64,000 bases of DNA, taken from the NCBI GenBank assembly GCA_951812345.1, contig OX638295.1, positions 1,894,965 to 1,958,964 of the forward strand, in the 5' to 3' direction. The notes beneath the pieces are model-generated. The model did no database searches. It had not been told where the DNA came from and worked only from the letters and a program-made list of their open reading frames with translations. A program made the translations under genes and the position numbers. This document shows, piece by piece, positions 55,631 to 64,000 of the stretch (position 1 is its first letter; each line of letters starts with the position of its first letter). Source of the DNA: Rhodothermales bacterium (GTDB lineage: Bacteria > Bacteroidota > Rhodothermia > Rhodothermales > VXPQ01).

Positions 55631-56817
55631 AAAAAACACATCCCCTTCCCGACGAACGCGGGCATTTCGGGTTGTACGGCGGCGTGTTTGTGCCTGAAAC
55701 GCTTATTCCTGCCGTCGAGGAGCTCCGGAAAGCCTATGAAGCTGCTCGTAAGAACCCGGCTTTCCGGCAAGAGCTCGATACGATGCTCACCGACTATGCC
55801 GGACGTCCCACGCCGTTGACCTTTTGCAAACGGCTCACCACAACGCTCGGCGGACCAAAGATTTATCTCAAACGAGAAGATCTGTGTCATACGGGGGCAC
55901 ATAAGATCAACAATACGATAGGGCAGATATTGTTGGCGCGTCGTATGGGCAAAACGCGCATCATCGCAGAAACGGGGGCCGGACAGCATGGCGTGGCGAC
56001 CGCCACCGTTTGTGCACGATTCGGCCTGCATTGCATTGTCTACATGGGGGAAGAAGACGTCGAACGACAGCACCTGAATGTGCTGCGCATGCGACTGCTC
56101 GGCGCCGATGTACGACCCGTATCCAGTGGCAGCCGTACGCTGAAGGATGCTACTAACGAAGCCATTCGGGATTGGGTCACCAACGTACGGGATACGTTCT
56201 ATATCATCGGTTCAGTCGTAGGCCCGCATCCCTATCCGATGATGGTTCGTGACTTTCACCGGGTCATCGGGGACGAAACCCGACGGCAATTACGTGAGAT
56301 GGAGGGGCGCTCTGCGCCAGATGCGGTGGTGGCCTGTGTGGGCGGCGGCTCGAATGCAATCGGGCTTTTTTATGCCTTCCTGAAGGATCCAAATGTACAG
56401 CTCTATGGCGTGGAGGCTGCCGGCGAAGGATTGAACGGCCGACATGCGGCCACCCTTACGCAAGGTTCGCCGGGCATTCTGCATGGAGCCATGAGCTATC
56501 TGTTACAGGACGAAGATGGACAGGTGCAACTCGCGCATTCTATCTCGGCGGGACTGGACTACCCGGGGGTAGGACCGGAACATGCCTGGCTGCGGGATAC
56601 GGGACGCGTGCATTATGCCTCCGCAACGGATGCCGAAGCCATCGAGGGGGTAAAACTGTTGTCGAAAACGGAAGGGATCATTCCAGCTCTGGAGACCGCA
56701 CATGCCATAGGCTGGCTGCCTGAAGGAATACGCGGCATGGCGCACAATGAAGTAGTTGTTGTCAATTGCTCCGGGCGTGGCGACAAGGATATGGGTACGA
56801 TCGCAAAGCACCTCTGA
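55627..56817 (+). CDS. trpB: Tryptophan synthase beta subunit
   Basis: A 396-residue PLP enzyme that condenses indole with serine. The PLP lysine lies in [13 protein letters not shown], with [12 protein letters not shown] and the phosphate-binding [12 protein letters not shown]. The start at ATG 55627 ([15 protein letters not shown]) fits the family; the longer frame from 55522 reads the repeat element. The start codon lies inside an inverted-repeat end, CAGAGTATCCTATGG. Confidence 0.97.
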   Translation: MEKTHPLPDERGHFGLYGGVFVPETLIPAVEELRKAYEAARKNPAFRQELDTMLTDYAGRPTPLTFCKRLTTTLGGPKIYLKREDLCHTGAHKINNTIGQILLARRMGKTRIIAETGAGQHGVATATVCARFGLHCIVYMGEEDVERQHLNVLRMRLLGADVRPVSSGSRTLKDATNEAIRDWVTNVRDTFYIIGSVVGPHPYPMMVRDFHRVIGDETRRQLREMEGRSAPDAVVACVGGGSNAIGLFYAFLKDPNVQLYGVEAAGEGLNGRHAATLTQGSPGILHGAMSYLLQDEDGQVQLAHSISAGLDYPGVGPEHAWLRDTGRVHYASATDAEAIEGVKLLSKTEGIIPALETAHAIGWLPEGIRGMAHNEVVVVNCSGRGDKDMGTIAKHL

Positions 56818-56822
56818 AAACC

Positions 56823-57656
56823 ATGCAACGACTTCAGGAAAAGCTGGCGGCCTGCATACAACGTGGCGACAAAGCCATGGGCTTGTTTATGACCAGTGGC
56901 TTCCCCGACCCCGAAAGTACGCTTCCTGTCCTGCGCGAGATGGATCGGGGGGGCGCCGATTTCATCGAACTCGGTATGCCCTTCAGCGATCCGCTGGCGG
57001 AGGGGTTGCCTATCCAACGCTCAAGCGAACGAGCCCTGCAAGCCGGCGTGCGTATGAAGGATACCTTCCGCACAGCAGCCGCCTTCTGTGCCGAAAGCAA
57101 CACCCCCCTCCTTCTGATGGGATATGCCAACCCGATCCACCAATACGGCATTGCTGCATTCTGCAGGGACGCGCGCAACGCTGGAATAGAGGGGTTTATT
57201 CTCGCTGACGTACCCCTTGAAGAACATCTTCCCTTTGCGGGCGAGGCTGCAGCCAGCGGACTGGGACTGGTTCACCTGATTGCCCCGAATACCCCTGACG
57301 AACGCATTCGGGAGATCGATAGAGCCACGACAGCGTTTGTGTATGCAGTATCCATAACGGGATTGACCGGCTCGGGCCTCGGCGCCATCGAACACGTGGA
57401 AACCTATCTGAAGCGCGCGCGAAGCATGGTGCGCACACATCCCCTGCTGGCCGGATTCGGTATCAGAACCCATGAGGACGCGGTACGCCTGAGCCGTCAT
57501 ACCGACGGGTTCATTGTCGGGTCGGCACTGATCGAAAAGGTGGAAACACTGTGGAATCATGAATCTAAACCCCCAAAAACACACTATGAAGAAATTCGCC
57601 GCTTCGTACGTGCCCTGAAGAACGGCGACAAGGGTGCAGAGGAAGAGAACCCATAG
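56823..57656 (+). CDS. trpA: Tryptophan synthase alpha subunit
   Basis: A 277-residue TIM-barrel partner of trpB that releases indole from indole-3-glycerol phosphate. The catalytic Glu is in DFIELGMPFSDPLAEG and the Asp in GFILADVPLEE; YAVSITGLTGSG and GFGIRTHED complete the phosphate site. The start at 56823 (MQRLQEKL) follows trpB by 5 bases and is the last trp gene. Confidence 0.97.
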   Translation: MQRLQEKLAACIQRGDKAMGLFMTSGFPDPESTLPVLREMDRGGADFIELGMPFSDPLAEGLPIQRSSERALQAGVRMKDTFRTAAAFCAESNTPLLLMGYANPIHQYGIAAFCRDARNAGIEGFILADVPLEEHLPFAGEAAASGLGLVHLIAPNTPDERIREIDRATTAFVYAVSITGLTGSGLGAIEHVETYLKRARSMVRTHPLLAGFGIRTHEDAVRLSRHTDGFIVGSALIEKVETLWNHESKPPKTHYEEIRRFVRALKNGDKGAEEENP

Positions 57657-57739
57657 CGTTTCGTACGGCAACCGAAACCGATCACAGACGTTATTAGTTG
57701 AGGGATGTTTTTGTTTCGGACCATCTTTCTCAACAGATT

Positions 57740-58870
57740 ATGACATGTTACCCGAGGGGAATCGCGCGATTCCGTACCACAATCGCTCTCCTTACCGCAA
57801 GTCTTTTGGTCTTCGCCGGCTGTAGCGGCGAAAGTGATTTTCGTCCGAGAGCTGTCGGGCTGGATACCGAAATCCTCGTGGTCGCCGATTCGATGGACTG
57901 GAACGGCGACATCGGAAAAGCCCTGCGCGAGACCGTCGGGCAATTCATCAGCACGCTGCCCGCCCCCGAACGACAGTTCGAGCTACGGCACGCACCGCTT
58001 GAAACGGAAAACGACCTCGAAGCGGCGCGCCGGCGAAAGAATGTGATTTTTGTGGCGGCATTCAACGATTCCACCAACGAAGCAGCATACATCCGGAACG
58101 TATTCGATTCAACCGCCCAGGACGCCATCCGCGAGGAAGGCGGGGTCGCCGTCTCACGCGAAAACATTTTCCGGCGGGATCAGCAAGTCTACTACATCGC
58201 CGGCGAGGACAAGGAAGATGTCATTGACGCGATCTACAGCCAGGCTGAAGGAGTATCCCGCGACTTCAACAGGGCCGCCCGGCGACGGCTTGCGGAAGAA
58301 ATGTTTGATCGGGGACGCCAGGTTGATGTCGAGGAAGAACTGGCGGCAATGTATGACTTCGCCGTGAACGTACAACACGATTACCTGATCGCTGTGGATA
58401 CAAGCGACTTCGTCTGGCTTCGTCGTATCCTTCCCGAAACCTGGCGCAGTGTTTTCGTGCACTTTGTTGACTACGCCGACCCCGAGCAGCTTTCTCCTGA
58501 ATGGATTTACAACACGCGTGATTCGCTTGCCCGCCAGTACATTCAGGGTAACCTCGGAGGATGGATCGAGATTGACCGCCGGGAAAACAGACCGCTTGAA
58601 ACGAAAAACATCGATTTTCTGGGACGGTATGGCTTTGAAACGCGCGGACTCTGGCATATGGTCGGCGTCGAGGAGGGTCGAAAAGTGGAATTCGGGATGG
58701 GCGGACCTTTTATAACCTATACGTTTTACGATCAGCCGACAGGACGGCTATACATGATCGACGGAATGGTTTTTGCCCCGGGATACAACAAAAGAGAGTT
58801 TCTGCGCCAGATGGAAGCGATCGCCTATACGTTCCGCTCCCGGAACGTTTCCGCAGAAAGCAGCGGATAA
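57740..58870 (+). CDS. DUF4837-like lipoprotein
   Basis: A lipoprotein of about 376 residues, resembling the Bacteroidota-specific DUF4837 family of unknown function. A signal peptide ends in the lipobox FAGC. The mature protein starts with [24 protein letters not shown], the pattern of this family, and is otherwise soluble, with many Trp/Tyr toward the C-terminus. The ATG at 57740 gives a normal lipoprotein signal. It is in the same direction as trpA but 83 bases away, and a terminator-like hairpin follows it. Confidence 0.75.
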   Translation: MTCYPRGIARFRTTIALLTASLLVFAGCSGESDFRPRAVGLDTEILVVADSMDWNGDIGKALRETVGQFISTLPAPERQFELRHAPLETENDLEAARRRKNVIFVAAFNDSTNEAAYIRNVFDSTAQDAIREEGGVAVSRENIFRRDQQVYYIAGEDKEDVIDAIYSQAEGVSRDFNRAARRRLAEEMFDRGRQVDVEEELAAMYDFAVNVQHDYLIAVDTSDFVWLRRILPETWRSVFVHFVDYADPEQLSPEWIYNTRDSLARQYIQGNLGGWIEIDRRENRPLETKNIDFLGRYGFETRGLWHMVGVEEGRKVEFGMGGPFITYTFYDQPTGRLYMIDGMVFAPGYNKREFLRQMEAIAYTFRSRNVSAESSG

Positions 58871-58909
58871 CAAGCCGACTATCCGGCACGCCCTATATTC
58901 TGTGCTCCC

Positions 58910-58937
58910 GGCGCCGTCATACCCCACTGACGGCGCC
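58910..58937 (+). terminator. Hairpin after the DUF4837-like gene
   Basis: GGCGCCGTCA (58910-58919) and TGACGGCGCC (58928-58937) form a perfect 10-base-pair stem with an 8-base loop. Only TCCTTATT follows, so termination is plausible but weak. Confidence 0.5.
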
Positions 58938-58983
58938 TCCTTATTGCATAACCATACCCCCCACGCGAGCAGCGAACGCATCC

Positions 58984-59904
58984 ATGGCAACCGATCCCGG
59001 GACCAGCGCCGAAAAATCGGCACAACCTTCCCCCATATTACGCCTCGGGCTGCCCAAAGGCAGCCTTCAAACCGCTACACTGGAGCTCTTGCACCGTGCC
59101 GGATATAATTTCTCGACGCGCGAGCGGTCATACTTTCCATCTACGGACGATGAGGAGCTGCGGGCCATGCTGGTTCGCGCCCAGGAGATGGCGCGGTATG
59201 TCATGGACGGGGTATTCGACGCGGGCATTACAGGCAAGGACTGGGTACTCGAAACACAGTCGGACGTGCACCCGGTAAGCGACCTGATCTATTCGAAAAC
59301 GAGCATGCGCCCCGTACGATGGGTGCTCGCCGTTCCCGAAAATTCCGATATCCGATCCGTAAAAGACCTCGAAGGAAAGCGCATAGCCACCGAGGTCGTT
59401 CACATCACACGGGCATGGCTTCGCAAACATAACGTGAATGCCGATGTCGAGTTCTCATGGGGAGCGACTGAGGCAAAATGTCCCGATCTCGTGGACGCCA
59501 TTGTCGAAGTGACCGAAACGGGCTCGTCGTTGCGCGCCAACAAACTTCGCATCGCGGATGTCCTGATGCACTCGAATACGCAGCTTATCGCCAACCGGGA
59601 AGCATGGAAATATCCGTGGAAGCGCCAAAAGATCGAAAACATTGCGCTGCTGATGCAAGGTGCGATCCGGGCTGAGAGCCGCGTCGGACTCAAACTCAAT
59701 GTGCAGCGCGATCGCGTAGAGCGTATCATCGGGTTGCTCCCCGCCATGCGCATGCCGACCGTTTCTCCCCTGGCGAACGGGGAAGACTGGGTAGCCATCG
59801 AGACAGTCATCGAAGAACGGCATGTACGGCGCCTCATCCCCGAACTCAAGCGACTCGGTGCTGAAGGCATCATTGAGTACGCACTGAACAAAATCATTCC
59901 GTAG
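58984..59904 (+). CDS. hisG: ATP phosphoribosyltransferase, long form
   Basis: A 306-residue first enzyme of histidine synthesis, coupling ATP with PRPP. The N-terminal [14 protein letters not shown], the [10 protein letters not shown] segment and [19 protein letters not shown] for PRPP binding are present, and about 80 C-terminal residues form the regulatory domain that binds histidine in long HisG. No other his gene is in the window, so it is detached from an operon here. Confidence 0.95.
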   Translation: MATDPGTSAEKSAQPSPILRLGLPKGSLQTATLELLHRAGYNFSTRERSYFPSTDDEELRAMLVRAQEMARYVMDGVFDAGITGKDWVLETQSDVHPVSDLIYSKTSMRPVRWVLAVPENSDIRSVKDLEGKRIATEVVHITRAWLRKHNVNADVEFSWGATEAKCPDLVDAIVEVTETGSSLRANKLRIADVLMHSNTQLIANREAWKYPWKRQKIENIALLMQGAIRAESRVGLKLNVQRDRVERIIGLLPAMRMPTVSPLANGEDWVAIETVIEERHVRRLIPELKRLGAEGIIEYALNKIIP

Positions 59905-59927
59905 CGCGGCGGCCTGCCGCAACAGGC

Positions 59928-60347
59928 ATGACGCATCCGGTTCTCTCTCCGCTGTACAGGCTGCCTGGAGTGATCGTCCTTCCCCGGCGCCTTGTAGCAG
60001 GCATCTCATGCCTTGCGGTATCTGCGCTTGCCGCATGCGGCGGTAGCGCACCACCTCCCGTCTCTGATGCCACTATGGTGGCCGTGCTGGCTGAGATGCA
60101 CCTCCTGCAAGCCCAGGGAGAACTAACGGAGATCAACACCAGGGAGGTACAGGACTCTCTCCTCGCTGCCCACGGCCTCGACAACACCGCCTGGACGGAC
60201 GCCATTGCCTGGTACACCGCGCATCCGGGAACTTTTGCCGGAATATACGGGCGGGTCGTCGATACGCTTCAGGTACAGCAAATGCTTGAGACCGAAGCGG
60301 ATTCGGTCATGAAGATGCCTCAAGTATCGATGTTGCCTTCGCCGTGA
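59928..60347 (+). CDS. DUF4296-like small lipoprotein
   Basis: A 139-residue lipoprotein with a signal peptide ending in the lipobox LAAC, resembling the Bacteroidota DUF4296 family (VLAEMHLLQAQG early in the mature part, a Trp-Tyr helix in the middle and a coiled C-terminus). Function unknown. It converges with recQ and its last 41 bases overlap the recQ 3' end on the opposite strand. Confidence 0.7.
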   Translation: MTHPVLSPLYRLPGVIVLPRRLVAGISCLAVSALAACGGSAPPPVSDATMVAVLAEMHLLQAQGELTEINTREVQDSLLAAHGLDNTAWTDAIAWYTAHPGTFAGIYGRVVDTLQVQQMLETEADSVMKMPQVSMLPSP

Positions 60348-62265
60348 GTTCAAAGGCATCTCCCAGGGGCCGGGACTGTAAAAGATACCCCTCGTTGATC
60401 AGCCAACCGAGTAACTGATCGATCCGGTACACAGGGGTATGTGTACCTTCCAGCCATTCTCCGCGCGGCTTGCCCTCGGCAATCTGCCGAAGTAATCGTT
60501 GGACAATGAGTGCATCCAGGGAAGGGGGCTGGAATGCTTCGTGGCGTCCAAGACACACGTCACATGTACCGCATCGCTCCGGAACGGTCTCTCCGAAGTA
60601 CGTCAGCAGGAAATGACGGCGGCACGTCGTCGAACACGCAAAACGGATCATTTGGTCGAGCTGTGCTTCCGCGCGCTTGCGAGAGGCGCGCACTTGGTCG
60701 CCGTCGATAGGAAGGCGAGCGCTGCGAGCATGCAAAAAGTCGACACGCACGACCTGATCCGGAGGAATCCAGTCCAGGAATTGGCGTTCCTGCAGGTATT
60801 CCATGCCTTTCAGTAGACGCTCCGGGGCAAGCCCCGTCCGGCGAACAAGCATCCGGATGTCGATCTCCCTCCAATCCGAAAAAGCCCCCGCGTCCACGGT
60901 ACGCAACAGTGCCTGGACAAACTTTGCCAGAGAAGCATTGGCATGGTCCTCAGTGTATTCCCGGAATGCAGAGACGGGGCGCTGGTAACGAATCAGCCCG
61001 GTATGCCCCCGCTGCGGGAGTACCCGCCATGCGTCCTGACGCGCAAGGAGGGTCACCGCCGTGTTTATTTTCCCCACAGAAAACCCCGTGAGTCGAGCAA
61101 CCGGCCCGGCCCGAACAGGCACAGGCGAATCCATCTCACCCCCCACTGCCACCTGCGCCAGATTGCACACCGCATCATAGACCTTTCTCACTTCCTTTGG
61201 CGTCGGATGACTCTCTTCAACGAGCCTGCGCGGCGTTTCCTCGTCACCCTGATGGTACAAGAGCGTGGCCCAGGACGTTTTTCCATCCCTTCCTCCACGC
61301 CCTGCCTCCTGGTAATATCCCTCGAGCGTGCCGGGCAGATCGACATGAATGACGAAGCGAACATCCGGTTTGTCAATGCCCATGCCAAAAGCATTCGTCG
61401 CAACCATGATCCGCTGATCGCCGCGGATCCATCCGTTCTGTACGCGCTCGCGCACGGAACCCTCCATGCCGCCGTGATAAAATGCACAAGACTGATTGCG
61501 TCGTGTAAGCCAATCGGCCCACCGCTCGACGCCCTTTCGGGTACCCGAATACAGAATGCCGGAACCCGGAACGCCATCAAGGATGTCAAGCACCTTTGAT
61601 CGCTTGTTTTCAGTCCGAAAAACGGACCAGACAATGTTCGGGCGGTCAAACCCCCGAACGATGCGTTCCGGGCGACGCAGCGTTAGGTGTTCGACAATGT
61701 CCTTGCGCACATTGGGCGTAGCCGTCGCGGTGACGGCAATCGTCGGCGGATCTCCCATATGCTTGCGCGCAGCGGCAATCTGCAGATAGGAAGGCCGGAA
61801 GTTATGCCCCCACTCGGAAATGCAGTGTGCTTCGTCCACAGCGAGCAGAGAAATATTCATGCGGGAAGCCCGCGCAGCGAATGCCTCCGAAGAAAGCCGT
61901 TCGGGAGCGAGATAAAGAAGGCGATACTTCCCGTGCTCAGCGGCAAGCCATCGCTGTTCTATCTCGCGTCGGGACAATGCACTGTTGATGTACGTAGCCT
62001 TGACACCATGAGCATTCAGCGCCGCCACTTGATCCTGCATGAGTGCGATCAACGGAGAAATCACGAGGGTGAGGCCCTCGTGCATGAGAGCAGGGACCTG
62101 ATAGCAAATGGATTTTCCCCCGCCGGTAGGAAGAATGGCAAGCACATCCCGTCCTTCGACAATGGGTCGAATGATGTCCCACTGGCCAGGACGAAAGTCG
62201 TCGTACCCCCAATGCTCCCGGAGGACGCGACGGGCGTCTTCGTATGATGGATACCTCCCTGCCAT
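60307..62265 (-). CDS. recQ: ATP-dependent DNA helicase RecQ
   Basis: A 652-residue superfamily 2 helicase for recombination repair. Start at 62265 (MAGRYPSYEDARR); a longer frame reaches 62367. Helicase motifs: RPGQWDIIRPI, LPTGGGKSICYQ (Walker A), LLAVDEAHCISEWGH, TATATPNVRKDI and QEAGRGGRDGK. The zinc-binding subdomain (CSTTCRRHFLLTYFGE ... CGTCDVC) is present, followed by a winged-helix part. No HRDC domain is evident, so it is a short RecQ. Confidence 0.94.
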   Translation of the reverse strand: MAGRYPSYEDARRVLREHWGYDDFRPGQWDIIRPIVEGRDVLAILPTGGGKSICYQVPALMHEGLTLVISPLIALMQDQVAALNAHGVKATYINSALSRREIEQRWLAAEHGKYRLLYLAPERLSSEAFAARASRMNISLLAVDEAHCISEWGHNFRPSYLQIAAARKHMGDPPTIAVTATATPNVRKDIVEHLTLRRPERIVRGFDRPNIVWSVFRTENKRSKVLDILDGVPGSGILYSGTRKGVERWADWLTRRNQSCAFYHGGMEGSVRERVQNGWIRGDQRIMVATNAFGMGIDKPDVRFVIHVDLPGTLEGYYQEAGRGGRDGKTSWATLLYHQGDEETPRRLVEESHPTPKEVRKVYDAVCNLAQVAVGGEMDSPVPVRAGPVARLTGFSVGKINTAVTLLARQDAWRVLPQRGHTGLIRYQRPVSAFREYTEDHANASLAKFVQALLRTVDAGAFSDWREIDIRMLVRRTGLAPERLLKGMEYLQERQFLDWIPPDQVVRVDFLHARSARLPIDGDQVRASRKRAEAQLDQMIRFACSTTCRRHFLLTYFGETVPERCGTCDVCLGRHEAFQPPSLDALIVQRLLRQIAEGKPRGEWLEGTHTPVYRIDQLLGWLINEGYLLQSRPLGDAFELTAKATSILEASS

Positions 62266-62351
62266 ATCGTTCGAACGATACTGCGCGCAACTCGTTGGAT
62301 ACTTGCGAATGCCTGCCCGCTCCGCCGGATTCGCAGCGAAGATACGACCCC

Positions 62352-63437
62352 ATGAAAGAAAGCCCAATCGATATGGCGGACGTACGCCCCCGCGTGTCCA
62401 TTATCGTCGTTACCTGGAATGCATTGCCGCTCCTGAAGCAATGCTTCCCTTCCGTAGCGGCGACCGACTACGAAAATCTGGAGATTATTCTGGCCGACAA
62501 TGCTTCGGACGACGGCTCGGTCGAATGGATTCGCAAGCATTTCCCGAACATCCGGGTGCTGCGCTATACGGAAAACACCATGTTTTGCCGAGGTAATAAC
62601 GAAGCGATCCCGCATGCTACGGGAAAATATGTATTGCTACTGAATAACGACGTAGCTGTGCCGCCCGGTTGGCTCAACCCCCTCGTGGATGAATTGGAAG
62701 CATGTGAAGACATCGCTGCCGTACAGCCCAAGATATTGCAATACGAGGACCGGTCCATGTTTGAATACGCTGGTGCTTCGGGAGGTTTTATGGATCGGTT
62801 GGGGTATCCCTTTGCCCGCGGGCGCATTCTTTTTCGGTTGGAAAAGGATCTCGGACAATACGACGAGCCCCGCGACATCTTCTGGGGTACGGGCGCCGCG
62901 CTGCTGCTCCGCCGATCTGCCCTTGACAAGGTGGGATTGCTCGACGAGCGATTCGAAATGCACATGGAAGAAATCGACTTGTGCTGGCGGCTCCAGCGAG
63001 CCGGGTACCGAATCCGCGTACAACCCGCCAGCGAAGTGTACCATATCGGCGGCGGATCACTGCGCCGGGGAAGCGCCCGGAAAGTCTATCTGACATTCCG
63101 GAATAACCTGTTGATGCTGTACAAAAACCTGCCGGAATCCGAATGGAAACGGATCTTTGCGGAACGGTGTGCGCTGGATGCGGCAGCAGCGGCACGCGCA
63201 CTTGCGTCAGGACACCCCACCGAATCCGCAGCGATCATGCGAGCCTATACCGATGCACACCGAATAAAGGACTCCTGGACCTGTGGCGCCATCCGACCGA
63301 AAACACTTTCGGAAACCGTGCTGCCCACCTACAGGAACAGTATTGTCGCCGATTATTTCGTACGGAAACGCCGGCGATTCGACATGCTGCCGAAGAAGGC
63401 CTTCGTGTACCCTTTGCACGGAGTCCGGCATAGATAG
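62352..63437 (+). CDS. Family 2 glycosyltransferase
   Basis: A 361-residue GT2 enzyme, resembling rhamnosyltransferases of O-antigen or polysaccharide assembly. RVSIIVVTWNALPLLKQC at the N-terminus, LADNASDDGSVE, the LLLNNDVAVPPGW nucleotide-sugar DxD-type site and the acceptor region EMHMEEIDLCWRLQRAGY are clear. It starts at 62352 (or 62373). No other polysaccharide genes are next to it, so donor and acceptor are unknown. Divergent from recQ. Confidence 0.88.
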   Translation: MKESPIDMADVRPRVSIIVVTWNALPLLKQCFPSVAATDYENLEIILADNASDDGSVEWIRKHFPNIRVLRYTENTMFCRGNNEAIPHATGKYVLLLNNDVAVPPGWLNPLVDELEACEDIAAVQPKILQYEDRSMFEYAGASGGFMDRLGYPFARGRILFRLEKDLGQYDEPRDIFWGTGAALLLRRSALDKVGLLDERFEMHMEEIDLCWRLQRAGYRIRVQPASEVYHIGGGSLRRGSARKVYLTFRNNLLMLYKNLPESEWKRIFAERCALDAAAAARALASGHPTESAAIMRAYTDAHRIKDSWTCGAIRPKTLSETVLPTYRNSIVADYFVRKRRRFDMLPKKAFVYPLHGVRHR

Positions 63438-63479
63438 ATTGGCCATTCCCCGTCGTGTGTGTGTCTCCCCCCTTCTATG

Positions 63480-64000
63480 TCAGTCTGTTGTCGGAATGAC
63501 GGGCTGGGTACGCTTGTAGTATAGTACTACGAAAGAAATGGCAATCAGCACCACCAGCATCCCGACTATGGCGATCGTGCTCGGCAACTCGTCGAATATC
63601 ACGTACGCGAGCAGGGAGGCGCCGACCGGCTCAATGAGTCCCAGTAATCCAATCAGGGCTACCGAAAAATAACGTACGCCGTAATTAAAGGACCCATGCC
63701 CCATCACTTGCGGTCCCAACGCCAGGCCCGCACACAGTACGTAAAATAGCGGGGGGAAACCCCACAAGGGGGCATTAAGCAAGAGAGCAATGACCAGTGT
63801 TGTAGCGGCGGCAACGGTATACAATGGAAACACGTAGGCCAGCCAGGAACGCTTCTGGCGTACAACCCGACCCACAAGAAGGTACACACTGAAAAATAAC
63901 GAGCCGGTCAGAGCCAAACCATTGCCGAAAAGCGTTCCGGCAGTCCCTCCTTCGAGCATGTCCCCCACACCGATTGTGGCCGCCCCCGCCACGGCCAGCA
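63480..64000 (-). CDS. EamA-family (drug/metabolite) transporter, partial
   Basis: The C-terminal half of an integral membrane transporter. The frame is open to the right edge, so the N-terminal five helices are missing. Five hydrophobic segments are visible, with GSLFFSVYLLVGR, GHGSFNYGVRYFSVALIGLLGLIEPVGASLLAYVIFDE and a final helix, matching the second EamA repeat (EPVxAxLLAxxxFxE). Substrate is not predictable. Confidence 0.88.
   Translation of the reverse strand, partial: LAVAGAATIGVGDMLEGGTAGTLFGNGLALTGSLFFSVYLLVGRVVRQKRSWLAYVFPLYTVAAATTLVIALLLNAPLWGFPPLFYVLCAGLALGPQVMGHGSFNYGVRYFSVALIGLLGLIEPVGASLLAYVIFDELPSTIAIVGMLVVLIAISFVVLYYKRTQPVIPTTD

Overview
The window is one 64 kb stretch of a moderately high-GC bacterial chromosome. 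It is gene-dense, almost entirely housekeeping, and carries no rRNA, prophage, CRISPR array or complete insertion sequence. The gene set points to the Rhodothermota/Balneolota edge of the Bacteroidota (Rhodothermales-like). The evidence is small lipoproteins resembling DUF4837 and DUF4296, a TonB-dependent receptor with a carboxypeptidase-like N-terminal domain, weak or absent Shine-Dalgarno sequences, and Bacteroidota-type promoter candidates (TTG, about 20 bases, TAnnTTTG). This placement is inference from gene content; no marker gene search was possible.

Layout. 1-4226 (+): 3' end of dnaE, a class I glutamine amidotransferase and a secreted lytic transglycosylase, with overlapping ends. 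4247-8392 (-): ppk and dnaG as a pair. 8550-10186 (+): a polyphosphate glucokinase and dapD. 10392-16170: small unknown genes, a SPOR lipoprotein, a polyprenyl diphosphate synthase, a cytochrome c, a four-helix membrane protein, hemY and a HigBA/RelE-type toxin-antitoxin pair. 16290-24356 (-): a fatty acid beta-oxidation operon fadD-fadN-fadA-fadE with its own promoter candidate. 24540-25460 (-): a secreted DUF4097-like protein. 25600-38068 (-): five tRNAs, then secE-nusG-rplKAJL-rpoBC. 38182-41160 (-): queA-ispD-ispF-dedA. 41322-44122 (+): a lipoprotein and a TonB receptor. 44162-47526 (-): a VKOR-DsbA fusion and transketolase. 47906-48838 (+): an MscS channel. 48865-56817 and on to 57656 (+): a complete trp operon, trpE-(unknown)-trpS-trpG-trpD-trpC-trpF-trpB-trpA. 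57740-64000: lipoproteins, hisG, recQ, a family 2 glycosyltransferase and a partial EamA transporter.

The most notable signals are regulatory and repeat-based. The trp operon is preceded by a 32-codon leader ORF with two adjacent Trp codons, competing RNA hairpins and an intrinsic terminator, which together form a classical ribosome-mediated attenuator; trpS lies inside the controlled operon. A family of short elements with terminal inverted repeats starting GGATACTCTGA occurs three times: between nusG and rplK, between trpF and trpB (where a repeat end covers the trpB start codon), and upstream of mscS. The tRNA cluster Thr-Tyr-Gly-Thr-Trp lacks the tuf gene usually found in it. The toxin-antitoxin pair has a textbook sigma70-like promoter placed so that the message would be leaderless, and the segment holding it and hemY is bracketed by a 31-base inverted repeat made from a gene end.
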